A stretch of 64,000 bases of DNA, taken from UBA9611 sp965237595. Lineage in GTDB: Bacteria; Chloroflexota; Dehalococcoidia; Lucifugimonadales; UBA3495. Positions within the stretch are counted from its first letter, which is position 1. The number at the start of each line of letters is the position of its first letter. A model generated the notes under the pieces. It saw only the letters and a program-made list of their open reading frames with translations, made no database searches and was not told where the DNA came from. The DNA is taken from contig CBDEFY010000007.1 in assembly GCA_965237595.1 (NCBI GenBank), forward strand, positions 868,001-932,000, in the 5' to 3' direction. A program made the translations under genes and the position numbers. Positions 63,369-64,000 of the stretch are shown here, piece after piece.

Positions 63369-64000
63369 ATGCAGGCCATATTCCCCTTGCCGGGCGTCAT
63401 GGTCTCCCTCTTCGTCAGCTTCCTTCTTGCCTCCGGCATGGTCCTGCTGTACGCATTCTCCGATATCCGCAGTATCCCGCAGACGGCCGTCTTCTGGATC
63501 ATCGGTCTGGGAGTCATGAACTTTCTGGGCGGCCGGTCCCAGAGCTACCAGGCGATCGGACGCATCGGTGCTTCCCCCGCCGCCGCGATTCTCGGTACTT
63601 CGGCAGTATTCGCCACGGTATTTGCCATCACCCTTGCCGGCGAGCGCCCTCATTTCGTGGTCCTGATTGGCACCGCAGTGGTGGTTACAGGCCTAATTAC
63701 CGCCCTGGGCAACTCCATCCGCGAGGGAATGGCGGCTGACCGGCGGGCGCTACTGGGCTACCTGATGGCCTTGGTAGTCGCCGCCTGCTACGGGGGAACC
63801 AACGTCATCGCCAAGGAACTGACCGAGGAATACGGGTCGCCGCTAATGATGACCGCCTTCGGCATGCTGGTCGGTATCATCCTCCTGTGGCCATTAGCCG
63901 GACGCGAAGCCGTCTCCGCGTTGCGGGCGTCGCGGAGGGACCCGGGGTTCGTCGTATCGGCGGGGCTGTCCGGGTTGGCGGGCGCCACCGGAGTCATCTG
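63369..64000 (+). CDS. EamA-family transporter, runs off the window
   Basis: At least 210 residues of a drug/metabolite transporter-type membrane protein. Successive hydrophobic helices include VMVSLFVSFLLASGMVLLYA, AVFWIIGLGVMNFLGG, ASPAAAILGTSAVFATVFAI, ERPHFVVLIGTAVVVTGLIT (typical end of EamA domain 1), and ALLGYLMALVVAACYGGTNV starting domain 2. ATG 63369 is the first start after an in-frame TAA at 63330; the sequence before that TAA (LAAVGLSILAA) looks like the missing first helix. The 3' end lies beyond 64000. Confidence 0.75.
   Translation, partial: MQAIFPLPGVMVSLFVSFLLASGMVLLYAFSDIRSIPQTAVFWIIGLGVMNFLGGRSQSYQAIGRIGASPAAAILGTSAVFATVFAITLAGERPHFVVLIGTAVVVTGLITALGNSIREGMAADRRALLGYLMALVVAACYGGTNVIAKELTEEYGSPLMMTAFGMLVGIILLWPLAGREAVSALRASRRDPGFVVSAGLSGLAGATGVI

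Overview
The window looks like a stretch of chromosome from a GC-rich bacterium, most plausibly a Chloroflexota of the SAR202/Dehalococcoidia type. I infer this from the protein style (fibronectin/Calx-beta giants with EF-hand-like C-termini, DUF4349-PKD lipoproteins), the rpsO-pnp-dapB-asd-dapA order and the REP-like intergenic repeats. No marker gene proves it. Core genes end with TAA, TAG and TGA, so the ordinary code applies, but two TGA codons sit exactly where selenocysteine would be expected.

Positions 1-12 kb are decayed accessory DNA. They hold an SDR oxidoreductase, an intact VapBC-like toxin-antitoxin pair, a DNA methylase/nuclease with two frameshifts, a replication-relaxation gene with two frameshifts, a HTH/coiled-coil/membrane protein, two paralogous orphan solute-binding lipoproteins, and a HigBA-like pair whose toxin is frameshifted. 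Between them lies about 1.8 kb of non-coding DNA with recurring hairpin leaders.

Positions 12.5-52 kb are shaped by insertion sequences. There are two 1545-bp IS3-family copies (12.6 and 36.0 kb, inverted to each other), two 1330-bp IS3-family copies (23.4 and 49.7 kb, direct), two IS1380 copies plus a fragment, an IS607 element, and broken IS630, IS21 and IS1595 pieces. Intact genes survive among them: a DUF4349/PKD lipoprotein, cupin, histidine decarboxylase with a double-ACT protein, SMP-30, DinB, NUDIX, ABM monooxygenase, lactonase and amidohydrolase. At 40.1-47.9 kb a lipoprotein resembling a subtilase propeptide precedes a 2285-residue secreted subtilase.

The most interesting stretch is 25.7-30.1 kb. 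It carries a UGSC-family gene with an in-frame TGA followed by a SECIS-like hairpin. Just upstream is its partner gene, cut in two by a 2.7-kb IS1380-bounded insertion flanked by TTGCAT on both sides. Inside that insertion is a truncated redoxin gene whose active site reads W-(TGA)-P-H-C, also followed by a SECIS-like hairpin.

From 52 kb to the end the DNA is orderly housekeeping sequence: tRNA-Arg(CCG), a DUF1059 protein, an Ldh-family oxidoreductase, a DinB/maleylpyruvate isomerase-like protein, rpsO and pnp (RNA), dapB-asd-dapA (lysine/diaminopimelate), purA, a YqeY-like protein, purQ, and an EamA-type transporter that runs off the end. Consensus-like promoters and strong terminators are visible here, in contrast to the decayed left part.
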